Positions 1 to 6,689 of a stretch of DNA of 10,813 nt are shown here, in pieces. The position numbers were made by a program, and so were the translations under genes. The DNA is from Deltaproteobacteria bacterium (GTDB taxonomy: Bacteria > Desulfobacterota > Desulfofervidia > Desulfofervidales > DG-60), in contig JAGGTC010000214.1 of the NCBI GenBank assembly GCA_021163945.1, positions 1 to 10,813 of the forward strand, given 5' to 3'. Under the pieces are notes generated by a model. That model did not search any database. It was not told where the DNA came from and saw only the letters and a list, made by a program, of their open reading frames with translations. How positions within the stretch are numbered: position 1 is the stretch's first letter; every line of letters starts with the position of its first letter.

Positions 1-58
1 AAGGTGGGGATACGCGTCAATAATTTTAAAGAGTTTTTGGCCAAAATCTTGTGATAAT

Positions 59-577
59 TTAATGGATATATTTTGACAATTGGCGGGAAAAATCTGTAAA
101 TGGGTCTGGGCTTCTATAATCTTTAAAGAATGTCTTTTTCATATAATCTAGGGCACCAGAGTAAAACTCAAAATCCTTTGCCAAATCAAAGAATAGATAT
201 GAGCCAGGCATATAGCCAAATCTATCAAAATTGAACACAGAAAAATATGCCTTTTTACCCTCTTCCAAATAAAATCTTAGAAATGACTGGCTCTCTACAT
301 ACTCCCTGAATATGCCTGTCATAAAGAGTGTATAGTCACCAATATGCTTTTTTATCTCCCTCTCTCTATGGGCTGTAGTTGCCTCAAGCAACATCTCTAC
401 TATTGTTGTAAGCCTCTCCCCTTGTGCATTTCTAATCTTGTATAGATTCTCTGCCCTGGCAAATTCAGTAAGTAAGTCTGTTATATAACCAGTAACCTTT
501 GGCTCTTTAATCCCTAAGTCATAAAAACTGCGCCTTACAGCCCAATGGAAAAACTTATAAAGCTGAGAGGACTTCAT
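59..577 (-). CDS. Conserved-looking hypothetical protein, function unknown
   Basis: I do not recognise this 172-residue protein and assign no function. It has no signal peptide, obvious membrane span, zinc-binding cluster or Walker motif, and looks like a soluble, mostly helical protein. The segment at residues 74-91 (EIKKHIGDYTLFMTGIFR) looks like a conserved core. The second half (residues 99-163) is unusually rich in Phe and Tyr, including FDRFGYMPGSYLFFDLAKDF at 117-136, which suggests a packed aromatic core or ligand pocket. The ATG at 577 is the only plausible start, because the next Met is residue 62. No Shine-Dalgarno sequence precedes it, and a perfect TATAAT lies only nine bases upstream, so the mRNA may be leaderless. 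It is divergent from the pgpA operon and shares its promoter region. Codon use matches the neighbours. That the ORF is a real gene is fairly sure: it is intact, has native codon use and has a good promoter. Confidence 0.75.
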   Translation of the reverse strand: MKSSQLYKFFHWAVRRSFYDLGIKEPKVTGYITDLLTEFARAENLYKIRNAQGERLTTIVEMLLEATTAHREREIKKHIGDYTLFMTGIFREYVESQSFLRFYLEEGKKAYFSVFNFDRFGYMPGSYLFFDLAKDFEFYSGALDYMKKTFFKDYRSPDPFTDFSRQLSKYIH

Positions 578-586
578 ACATAATAT

Positions 587-614
587 ATTATATAAATTTC
601 ATTTAAATGGTCAA
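587..614 (-). promoter_or_regulatory. Sigma-70-type promoter for the leftward hypothetical gene
   Basis: On the minus strand there is TTGACC (614 to 609), a 16-base AT-rich spacer, then a perfect TATAAT (592 to 587). Nine bases separate the -10 box from the ATG at 577. With the usual 6-7 base discriminator, transcription would begin at about 579-581, giving an mRNA with almost no 5' leader. A second weaker hexamer just downstream (TATATT) would start the transcript at the ATG itself. The boxes are read directly; promoter activity is inferred. Confidence 0.6.
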
Positions 615-632
615 CACTATTTTTGGTTGACC
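609..632. repeat. Inverted repeat GGTCAAC-N10-GTTGACC between divergent genes
   Basis: Two perfect 7-base arms (609-615 and 626-632) flank a 10-base centre. Each arm contains a TTGACC -35 box pointing outward, so the repeat is the shared upstream face of two divergent promoters. It may simply be two back-to-back -35 elements, or it may also be an operator for a dimeric regulator that controls both transcripts. The centre-to-centre distance of the arms is 17 bases. I do not recognise it as a known LexA, Fur or HrcA site. Confidence 0.55.
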
Positions 633-655
633 CATCTATCTAAAGCTGATAAAGT
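627..655 (+). promoter_or_regulatory. Probable promoter of the pgpA-cinA-thpR-recA-alaS operon
   Basis: TTGACC (627-632), a 17-base spacer, then TAAAGT (650-655), which matches 4 of 6 consensus bases including T1, A2 and T6. An extended -10 TG dinucleotide sits at 647-648 with one base before the hexamer. Transcription would start near 662, giving a leader of about 24 bases before the pgpA start. The -10 is weaker than that of the divergent promoter, so confidence is moderate. Confidence 0.45.
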
Positions 656-685
656 AGGCCACAAACTCAAGGGAATTGCAAAGAT

Positions 686-1162
686 TTGGTTAAACGTTAT
701 CTTGGTCTAAAAAATAGGTGTTTTTTATTGATAGCTACAGGACTTTTCATAGGCTATTTGCCAGGTACCCCTGGCACTTATGCAACAATAGCAGTAGCGT
801 TTGTCTATTATTTCCTACCAGAGGGCCATTATCTTTTCTATACCTTCCTCATAGCCCTGCCAATTGGCATTATCAGTGCCGATAGATCAGAGAAGATCCT
901 TGGTATTAAAGATAGCCGTCAAATTGTCATTGATGAGATATTGGGTTTTTGGTTGGCTATGTGTGGATTGCCAAAGGGATGGTTCAATTTGGTCTTTGGT
1001 GTTATCTTTTTTCGCTTATTTGATATATTAAAACCATTCCCTATTAAACGCCTAGAATCTCTAAGCGGAGGGCCTGGGATTGTAATAGATGATCTAGTAG
1101 CCGGCCTTTACACCCTGATAATTTTAAAGGCATTGGCGCAAATGATTAAAGGGCTTCCATAA
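686..1162 (+). CDS. pgpA: Phosphatidylglycerophosphatase A
   Basis: This inner-membrane enzyme removes the terminal phosphate of phosphatidylglycerophosphate to give phosphatidylglycerol, the last step of that branch of phospholipid synthesis. The 158-residue length is typical of PgpA. Family signatures are all present: GYLPGTPGTYAT (23-34), DSRQIVIDEILGFWLAM (76-92) with the acidic pair D83/E84, FRLFDILKPFPI (109-120) and GGPGIVIDDLVAGL (128-141). Hydrophobic stretches at about 13-45, 50-65, 85-112 and 137-155 fit a small multi-pass membrane protein. The start is TTG at 686, preceded by AAGGGA at 669-674 with 11 bases of spacing; there is no in-frame ATG that fits better. It is the first gene of the rightward operon, 33 bases ahead of cinA. 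Confidence 0.93.
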   Translation: MVKRYLGLKNRCFLLIATGLFIGYLPGTPGTYATIAVAFVYYFLPEGHYLFYTFLIALPIGIISADRSEKILGIKDSRQIVIDEILGFWLAMCGLPKGWFNLVFGVIFFRLFDILKPFPIKRLESLSGGPGIVIDDLVAGLYTLIILKALAQMIKGLP

Positions 1163-1195
1163 ACAAGATTGTTATTGTAAAATCTTAAATGGTAT

Positions 1196-2431
1196 ATGTC
1201 TGTAAAGGTTGAGATCATCAATATTGGTGATGAAATCGTAAGTGGAGAAATATTAAACACAAACGGCTTTACCTTAGCTCAAAGCCTCTCTAGCGCAGGA
1301 TATGAAGTTATTGCCATTACTACCATAGGGGATGATAAGTCACTTATTAAGGTATCATTAGATACGGCCCTAAGGCGTGCTGACTTTTTAATAGTAACAG
1401 GGGGCCTAGGGCCTACTATAGATGATAGAACAAATGAGGCAGTGGCCGATGCCCTAAACCTACCCTTGATACCAAACCCTGATGTCTTGGAGTACATGAG
1501 GGCCTATTTAAAAGAAAAAGGACTTAAGCCCGAATATGAAAAAATGGTCTTAATCCCAAAGGGGGCAGAGCCGATTGGCCTTGAGTTTCGGGCCTGTGGT
1601 TTTAAGCTGATCTATGAAAATAAATACCTTTATTTTTTGCCTGGGGTACCTGATCAAATGGCAAAGATCTTAAGGCACCAGGTAATGCCTGAGCTCTCAA
1701 GTACATTTCCAGGGGTCTCATCTAAAATTACTACTACATTAAATGCATTTGGCCTTGATGAGGTTCAAATAGCCTCAAGGATGAGGGATATACTAAGATC
1801 ATTTCCAAACGTTAAGATCCTCTCCCTGCCACAGTTTCCTGAGATCCGCCTCTTGCTCTCTTCAAGGGACTCAAATGAACTGGATATTGTAAAGAAAAAG
1901 ATAAAAGAGAGATTGGGCCTTTATATCTTTGGAGAGGGTGATGAGACCCTACCAGTTGTAGTAGGAAGGCTCTTGAGATTAAGAGGACTAAAAATAGCCA
2001 CAGCAGAGTCTATTACAGGTGGTCTTATCTCTGATTTGATCACAAACGTCCCTGGGAGTTCAGAATACTTTGAAAGGGGGGTAATTGCTTATAGTAACAG
2101 GGCAAAGACCGAGATTTTAAATGTCCCACAGAGGGCAATTGATGAGGAAGGGGCGGTAAGTGAGGTTGTTGCAAGATATATGGCAGAGGGGATAAAGAGG
2201 ATTGCAAAAACAGACTTGGGGATTGCCGTCACTGGCTATGCAGGGCCAACGGCTGGGCCTGAGGCAAGGGTAGGAACTGTTTATATAGGGCTATCTGCCC
2301 CTCAGGGCACTAAGGTAAAGATGTATTTTTTTGAGGAGTCAAGGGAGAGGATAAAGTTATTAACGGCAACAAATGCACTTGATTGGATAAGGAGATATTG
2401 TTTGGATGATACGTTCATTTATAGCAATTGA
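1196..2431 (+). CDS. cinA: CinA, competence/damage-inducible protein (two-domain)
   Basis: CinA combines an N-terminal MoCF-like domain (COG1058; ADP-ribose pyrophosphatase activity in characterised members) with a C-terminal PncC-type NMN deamidase domain used in pyridine nucleotide salvage. At 411 residues it has the usual two-domain length. N-terminal marks are EIINIGDEIVSGEILNTN (6-23), VTGGLGPTIDDRTNEA (67-82) and FLPGVPDQM (147-155). C-terminal marks are ATAESITGGLISDLIT (268-283), VPGSSEYFERGVIAYSNRAK (285-304), GAVSEVVARYMAEG (319-332) and AVTGYAGPTAGP (344-355). The presumed nucleophile S272 is kept, but the following residue is Ile where AESCTGG is common. The ATG at 1196 fits the family N-terminus but has no clear Shine-Dalgarno sequence. 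The gene overlaps thpR by 26 bases. Its place ahead of recA parallels cinA-recA linkage in other bacteria. Confidence 0.95.
   Translation: MSVKVEIINIGDEIVSGEILNTNGFTLAQSLSSAGYEVIAITTIGDDKSLIKVSLDTALRRADFLIVTGGLGPTIDDRTNEAVADALNLPLIPNPDVLEYMRAYLKEKGLKPEYEKMVLIPKGAEPIGLEFRACGFKLIYENKYLYFLPGVPDQMAKILRHQVMPELSSTFPGVSSKITTTLNAFGLDEVQIASRMRDILRSFPNVKILSLPQFPEIRLLLSSRDSNELDIVKKKIKERLGLYIFGEGDETLPVVVGRLLRLRGLKIATAESITGGLISDLITNVPGSSEYFERGVIAYSNRAKTEILNVPQRAIDEEGAVSEVVARYMAEGIKRIAKTDLGIAVTGYAGPTAGPEARVGTVYIGLSAPQGTKVKMYFFEESRERIKLLTATNALDWIRRYCLDDTFIYSN
2389..2395 (+). promoter_or_regulatory. Ribosome binding site of thpR inside cinA
   Basis: AAGGAGA lies 10 bases before the ATG at 2406, within the last codons of cinA. 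It fixes the thpR start and shows that the 26-base overlap of the two genes is genuine rather than a mis-called start. Confidence 0.65.
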
Positions 2432-2978
2432 GCTACCTTCAGATACAAGAGATGCCTTAGGTAAACTTTTAGAAGGGTTAAAAAGATATAGCCCAGATAT
2501 CTCTTGGGTAAAAAGGGAAAATATCCACCTTACTATTAAATTCTTGGGCAATATTCATGAAGAAAGGATTAAGGAGATAAAAGGGGCAATAGAAGATGCC
2601 ACTAAGGACATTTCCCTTTTTTATTTAAGGCCCTTTGGCCTGGGTGCCTTTCCAAATTCAAAAAATCCACGTGTAATCTGGGTAGGTATTGATAAAAGTA
2701 AGCCCTTAGAAAAGATATATAAAGAGCTTCAAAGGGGTCTTGAGAAATTAGGATTTAAACGAGAAGATAGGGCATTTAGCCCACACCTTACATTGGGGAG
2801 GGTAAAAAGGCCTGCACATGGAAGGCACCTATCAGATGCGATAAAAAAATATAAAAATTTTTCGGCACCTTCATTTCTAGTCCAAGATATTGTATTATTT
2901 AAGAGCGAACTTCACCCTAAGGGGGCCAAGTATACAGCATTAGAGAGGGTAAGTTTAAAAGGGAACAAAACAAACTAA
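2406..2978 (+). CDS. thpR: RNA 2',3'-cyclic phosphodiesterase (2H superfamily)
   Basis: ThpR (LigT family) hydrolyses 2',3'-cyclic phosphate RNA ends to 2'-phosphates and was first described as a 2'-5' RNA ligase. Two HxTx motifs define the 2H fold, both present here: HLTIKFLG at 41-48 and HLTLGRVK at 127-134, with H41/T43 and H127/T129 as catalytic residues. The N-terminus RSFIAIELP (3-11) and the GLGAFPNSKNPRVIWVG segment (78-94) are typical of the family. Length (190 residues) is normal. The start at 2406 is supported by a Shine-Dalgarno sequence at 2389-2395 and by the standard family N-terminus. It overlaps the end of cinA and ends 45 bases before recA. The C-terminal tail is basic and slightly extended. 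The gene is probably translationally coupled to cinA. Confidence 0.94.
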   Translation: MIRSFIAIELPSDTRDALGKLLEGLKRYSPDISWVKRENIHLTIKFLGNIHEERIKEIKGAIEDATKDISLFYLRPFGLGAFPNSKNPRVIWVGIDKSKPLEKIYKELQRGLEKLGFKREDRAFSPHLTLGRVKRPAHGRHLSDAIKKYKNFSAPSFLVQDIVLFKSELHPKGAKYTALERVSLKGNKTN

Positions 2979-3009
2979 ATAAACGAAATTAACTAAAATA
3001 AACCAAATC
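2972..3009 (+). repeat. A-rich leader before recA with an imperfect 19-base tandem duplication
   Basis: Two adjacent 19-base units (2972-2990 and 2991-3009) share 14 positions, with the common core TAAAC followed two bases later by AAAT or AAATT. The stretch has almost no G and starts inside the last codons of thpR. It should be unstructured and could keep the recA ribosome binding site open. No promoter or SOS box is evident in it. The repeat may also be chance in such low-complexity sequence. Confidence 0.35.
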
Positions 3010-3016
3010 AAGGAGG
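3010..3016 (+). promoter_or_regulatory. Strong ribosome binding site of recA
   Basis: AAGGAGG, a full Shine-Dalgarno match and the best in the window, sits seven bases before the ATG at 3024. It predicts that recA is translated more strongly than the genes upstream in the same operon. Confidence 0.8.
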
Positions 3017-3023
3017 AAAATTT

Positions 3024-4058
3024 ATGATTAAAGAGGGGAAAAAGCAGGCAATTGAGACTGCCATAAGCCAGATTGAAAAACAATTTGGCAAAGGGGCAAT
3101 TATGTCTTTAGGCGAAAGGCCAAAGATATTTGATATCCCAGTTATCTCTACAGGTTCTTTATCTTTAGATATAGCTACAGGCATTGGGGGCATCCCAAGG
3201 GGGCGGGTAATAGAGATCTTTGGGCCTGAGGCCTCTGGCAAGACCACAATTGCCCTCCACACTATTGCTGAGGCCCAAAAACAGGGTGGAATAGCCGCAT
3301 TCATTGATGCAGAGCATGCCCTTGATATCAATTATGCCAAGAATTTAGGGGTAAATACAAATGAACTCTTGGTTTCTCAACCAGATAGTGGTGAGCAGGC
3401 ACTGGAGATTGCCGAGATATTGGTACGTAGTGGGGCCATAGATATAGCCGTGATAGACTCAGTAGCTGCATTGGTGCCAAAGGCAGAATTGGAAGGAGAT
3501 ATGGGGGATTCACACATAGGGCTTCAGGCCAGGCTCATGTCTCAGGCACTTAGAAAACTTACAGGCATTGTGAGTAAGTCTCAAACGGCACTAATCTTTA
3601 TTAATCAGATTAGGCACAAGATTGGTATGTATATAGGAAATCCAGAGACTACTACAGGGGGAAATGCACTTAAGTTTTATGCATCCATGCGCTTAGACAT
3701 AAGGAGGATAGGGCCTATTAAAGAGGGTGATCAGGTCATTGGCAATCGGACGAAGATAAAGGTAGTAAAGAATAAGATTGCCCCACCATTTAAGGAGGCG
3801 GAGCTTGACATTGTTTATGGAAAGGGGGTCTCTAAAGAGGGGGATATTATTGATTTGGGTCTTTGCTATGGGCTTATAGAGAAGAGTGGGAGCTGGTATA
3901 GTTATAATAAGGAGCGTCTTGGTCAGGGGAGGGAAAATGTAAGGCAGTACCTAAGAGAACACCCTGAAATAATGAAAGAGATAGAGGAAAAGATAAAGGC
4001 AAAGGCCGGATTGATTAAACAGGAAGTTGCCAAATCAGGAAATAGCAAGGAAAAATAG
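3024..4058 (+). CDS. recA: Recombinase RecA
   Basis: RecA forms ATP-dependent filaments on single-stranded DNA, carries out strand exchange in homologous recombination and stimulates LexA self-cleavage where LexA exists. The 344-residue product is full length. Walker A is GPEASGKTT (67-75), Walker B is in IAVIDSVAAL (141-150), and the L2/DNA-binding region NQIRHKIGMYIGNPETTTGG (194-213) is intact. The signature ALKFYASMRLDIRRIG (215-230) follows. The C-terminal tail is short and ends in mixed charge rather than the strongly acidic tail of E. coli RecA. The start is fixed by the Shine-Dalgarno sequence at 3010-3016 and the family N-terminus. No intein is present. I see no LexA-like operator upstream; expression probably comes from the pgpA promoter. 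The stop overlaps the alaS ribosome binding site, and no recX lies between the two genes. Confidence 0.99.
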   Translation: MIKEGKKQAIETAISQIEKQFGKGAIMSLGERPKIFDIPVISTGSLSLDIATGIGGIPRGRVIEIFGPEASGKTTIALHTIAEAQKQGGIAAFIDAEHALDINYAKNLGVNTNELLVSQPDSGEQALEIAEILVRSGAIDIAVIDSVAALVPKAELEGDMGDSHIGLQARLMSQALRKLTGIVSKSQTALIFINQIRHKIGMYIGNPETTTGGNALKFYASMRLDIRRIGPIKEGDQVIGNRTKIKVVKNKIAPPFKEAELDIVYGKGVSKEGDIIDLGLCYGLIEKSGSWYSYNKERLGQGRENVRQYLREHPEIMKEIEEKIKAKAGLIKQEVAKSGNSKEK

Positions 4059-4062
4059 GAGG
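4058..4062 (+). promoter_or_regulatory. Ribosome binding site of alaS overlapping the recA stop
   Basis: The recA stop TAG (4056-4058) runs straight into GGAGG, sharing its G. Eight bases then lead to the GTG at 4071. Ribosomes ending recA therefore sit on the alaS initiation site, which suggests translational coupling and supports GTG as the start. Confidence 0.7.
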
Positions 4063-4070
4063 ATGTTTTA

Positions 4071-6689
4071 GTGAAATCTGGCGAAATTCGCAGGTCTTTT
4101 CTTGATTATTTTTCAAAACATGGACATACCATTGTCCCCAGTTCCTCCCTAGTTCCTCCAGGGGACCCAACAATCCTGTTTACCAATGCCGGCATGGTGC
4201 AATTTAAGAGTGTCTTTTTGGGGCAGGAAAAGAGGGCATATAGACGTGCGGCCAGTTGTCAAAAGTGTTTAAGGGCAGGGGGGAAGCACAATGACTTAGA
4301 GAATGTAGGCAGGACATTTAGACACCATACATTCTTTGAGATGTTGGGTAATTTCTCATTCTCTGACTATTTTAAAGAGGAGGCCATACTTTATGCCTGG
4401 AATTTTTTGATAAATGAATTGGGCCTAGAAAAGGAAAGGCTCTGGATCACTATCTTTAAAGAAGACCAGGAGGCCTTTGAGATCTGGCATAAAAAGATGG
4501 AGGTACCTACATCACGCATTGTGCACATGGGGGAAAAGGACAATTTTTGGGCCATGGGGGATACCGGGCCGTGTGGCCCTTGTTCAGAGATTGTAATTGA
4601 CCTAGGGGAGGGGATTGGTTGTGGGAGGCCAAATTGTAGTGTAGCCTGTGATTGCGGACGCTTTTTGGAGATTTGGAACCTCGTATTTATGCAATATAAC
4701 CGAGATAGCAGTGGTAGGCTCACACCCCTTCCCAATCCATGCATTGATACAGGCATGGGGCTTGAGAGGATTACAGCTGTGATGCAGGGGAAATATTCAA
4801 ATTACGATACAGACCTATTTATGCCTATAATCTCTGCTATAGAGGAGATCTCAGGAAAGAGATATAGGACCTCTGAGAGGCTGGATGTCTCATTTAGGGT
4901 AATAGCCGACCACTGTAGGGCAGTACCATTTATTGTTGCAGATGGCATTTTGCCCTCTAATGAGGGGAGGGGTTATGTCTTGAGGCGGATACTGAGGAGG
5001 GCTATAAGGTATGGCCACTTCTTAGGTATAAAGGAGCCATTTTTATACAAATTGCTAGCTCTAGTAGTGGATATAATGGGAGATGTCTATCCTGAAATAA
5101 GGCAGGCAGAGGGGATTGCCCGTGAGATTACCCTGCATGAAGAGGAGAGATTTTTAGAGACACTGGACTTTGGCCTTAAGCTCTTATTTGATGAGATTGA
5201 TAAAGGGCTGCCTATTATCCCTGGTGATTTGGCATTTAGACTATATGATACATATGGTTTTCCCATAGACATTGTTACAGATATTGCCAAAGAGAGGGGG
5301 ATATCTGTAGATTTAAGGGGTTTTGAGCTGGCTATGGCCTCCCAACGTGAGAGGTCTAGGGCTGCGAGAAAGTTATTGGGTCTTAAGGGAGATCTGTATG
5401 AAAATTTGACCTATAAAGGTATAAAGACAGAATTCTTGGGCTATGAGAGGACAGAGGCAGAAGCAGAGGCCCTCTACCTTATAAAGGATGGAAAGGAGAT
5501 AGAGAGGGCAAAGGCAAATGATGTATTGGAGTTGATTACAGACAAGACCCCATTCTATGGAGAGGCCGGTGGGCAGGTAGGGGATAGGGGTATAATTGTA
5601 GGCCCAAACGGGAAGGCAGAGGTAAATGATACAAAGAGGTTAGAAAATCTAATAATTCACTTTATAAAGGTAACAGAGGGGGAGATTGGAAAGGGTGAGG
5701 TTCTAAACCTAAGGGTAGATGAGAAAAGAAGGCGTGCCATTTCTTTAAATCATACCGCTACCCACCTTTTGCATGCCTGTCTGCGTAAGGTACTGGGCAG
5801 TCATGTTAGGCAAGCAGGTTCTTTGGTCTCAGATGACCACTTGAGATTTGATTTTACCCATTTTACCCCATTGGATACAGAGACACTAGAGGAGGTAGAG
5901 GCATTGGTAAATGAGGCCATAAGACTAAACAGACCTGTAGAGATAAGCCTTTTACCATTTAATGAGGCCGTAGCCGCTGGGGCCATAGCCATCTTTGAGG
6001 AAAAGTATGCTGATATAGTACGTATGGTAAATATCCCTGGTATAAGCAAGGAGCTTTGTGGTGGGATACATGTAAAGAGGACTGGAGACATTGGTATTTT
6101 TAAGATTGTCTCTGAGGCAAGCGTGGCCTCAGGTGTAAGGAGGATTGAGGCAGTCACAGGAGAGGCGGCAATAAGGTTTATTCAAGAAAAGGAGCGTATG
6201 TGGCATCATTTGGCAAAGCTTTTAAAGGCAAAGCCAAAGGAAGTAGTATTTAAGGTTGAAAAGCTAATTGAGGAAAATAAGAAAAGAGAAAGGGAGATAG
6301 AAAAATTAAAGGCATTATTTTCAAAGGCACAGTCAGAGAGGATTTTGAAGCAAGTTAAAAACATAAAGGATGTTAAAGTAATTTCTACAGAGGCAGTTGC
6401 CTCTGATGCAAAGGAACTCAGGGATCTAGGGGATAAGCTCAAAGATAGGCTGAGGAGCTGTGTGATTGTACTTGGGGCAAGGATAAATGAGAAGGCACTA
6501 ATTACTGCTATGGTAACAAAAGACCTAACAGATAGGATAAGTGCCGGAGAGCTTATAAAGGAGATTGCACCATTGGTAGGTGGAAGCGGTGGGGGGCGAA
6601 GGGAAATGGCCCAGGCAGGCGGCAGGTATCCAGAAAAACTGCCCCAGGCATTAAAAATGGTTTATAAGATTGTAGCCTCAATGATCTAA
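4071..6689 (+). CDS. alaS: Alanine--tRNA ligase
   Basis: Cytoplasmic class II synthetase that charges tRNA-Ala and edits mischarged Ser and Gly. The 872-residue length is standard. The catalytic domain shows RTFRHHTFFEMLGNFSFSDY (81-100; motif 2 region, Ser98 where Gly is usual), GDTGPCGPCSEI (163-174) and the motif 3 DTGMGLERI (226-234). A Cys-rich loop (C184, C189, C193, C195) precedes RFLEIWNLVF and occurs in many bacterial AlaS. The editing domain has the zinc ligands H561 and H565 in HTATH, and C663 and H667 in CGGIH. A coiled-coil spacer (about 724-760) leads to the C-terminal DHHA1-type region with GGSGGGRREMAQAGG (837-851). The start is GTG at 4071 behind GGAGG. Only 12 bases separate it from recA, leaving no room for a T-box. 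Its stop overlaps the convergent Uma2 gene by four bases. Confidence 0.99.
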   Translation: MKSGEIRRSFLDYFSKHGHTIVPSSSLVPPGDPTILFTNAGMVQFKSVFLGQEKRAYRRAASCQKCLRAGGKHNDLENVGRTFRHHTFFEMLGNFSFSDYFKEEAILYAWNFLINELGLEKERLWITIFKEDQEAFEIWHKKMEVPTSRIVHMGEKDNFWAMGDTGPCGPCSEIVIDLGEGIGCGRPNCSVACDCGRFLEIWNLVFMQYNRDSSGRLTPLPNPCIDTGMGLERITAVMQGKYSNYDTDLFMPIISAIEEISGKRYRTSERLDVSFRVIADHCRAVPFIVADGILPSNEGRGYVLRRILRRAIRYGHFLGIKEPFLYKLLALVVDIMGDVYPEIRQAEGIAREITLHEEERFLETLDFGLKLLFDEIDKGLPIIPGDLAFRLYDTYGFPIDIVTDIAKERGISVDLRGFELAMASQRERSRAARKLLGLKGDLYENLTYKGIKTEFLGYERTEAEAEALYLIKDGKEIERAKANDVLELITDKTPFYGEAGGQVGDRGIIVGPNGKAEVNDTKRLENLIIHFIKVTEGEIGKGEVLNLRVDEKRRRAISLNHTATHLLHACLRKVLGSHVRQAGSLVSDDHLRFDFTHFTPLDTETLEEVEALVNEAIRLNRPVEISLLPFNEAVAAGAIAIFEEKYADIVRMVNIPGISKELCGGIHVKRTGDIGIFKIVSEASVASGVRRIEAVTGEAAIRFIQEKERMWHHLAKLLKAKPKEVVFKVEKLIEENKKREREIEKLKALFSKAQSERILKQVKNIKDVKVISTEAVASDAKELRDLGDKLKDRLRSCVIVLGARINEKALITAMVTKDLTDRISAGELIKEIAPLVGGSGGGRREMAQAGGRYPEKLPQALKMVYKIVASMI

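Noticed and set aside
35..46. Palindrome TTTTGGCCAAAA downstream of the unknown gene as a terminator
   Set aside because: It is only 12 bases with an AT stem, would need a GGCC loop, and no T-run follows on the minus strand.
1..58. Possible gene or RNA in the left edge
   Set aside because: No start codon with a ribosome binding site, no stable structure and no recognisable coding sequence in this short stretch.
1165..1186. Small hairpin AAGATT-N10-AATCTT between pgpA and cinA
   Set aside because: A six-pair AT-rich stem with a 10-base loop is too weak for a terminator and no T-run follows; likely chance in AT-rich sequence.
5801..6157. 118-residue minus-strand open frame inside alaS, and a similar one across the recA start
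   Set aside because: They lie antisense to conserved parts of AlaS and RecA, have no ribosome binding site and no recognisable domain; they are shadows of purine-rich coding strands.
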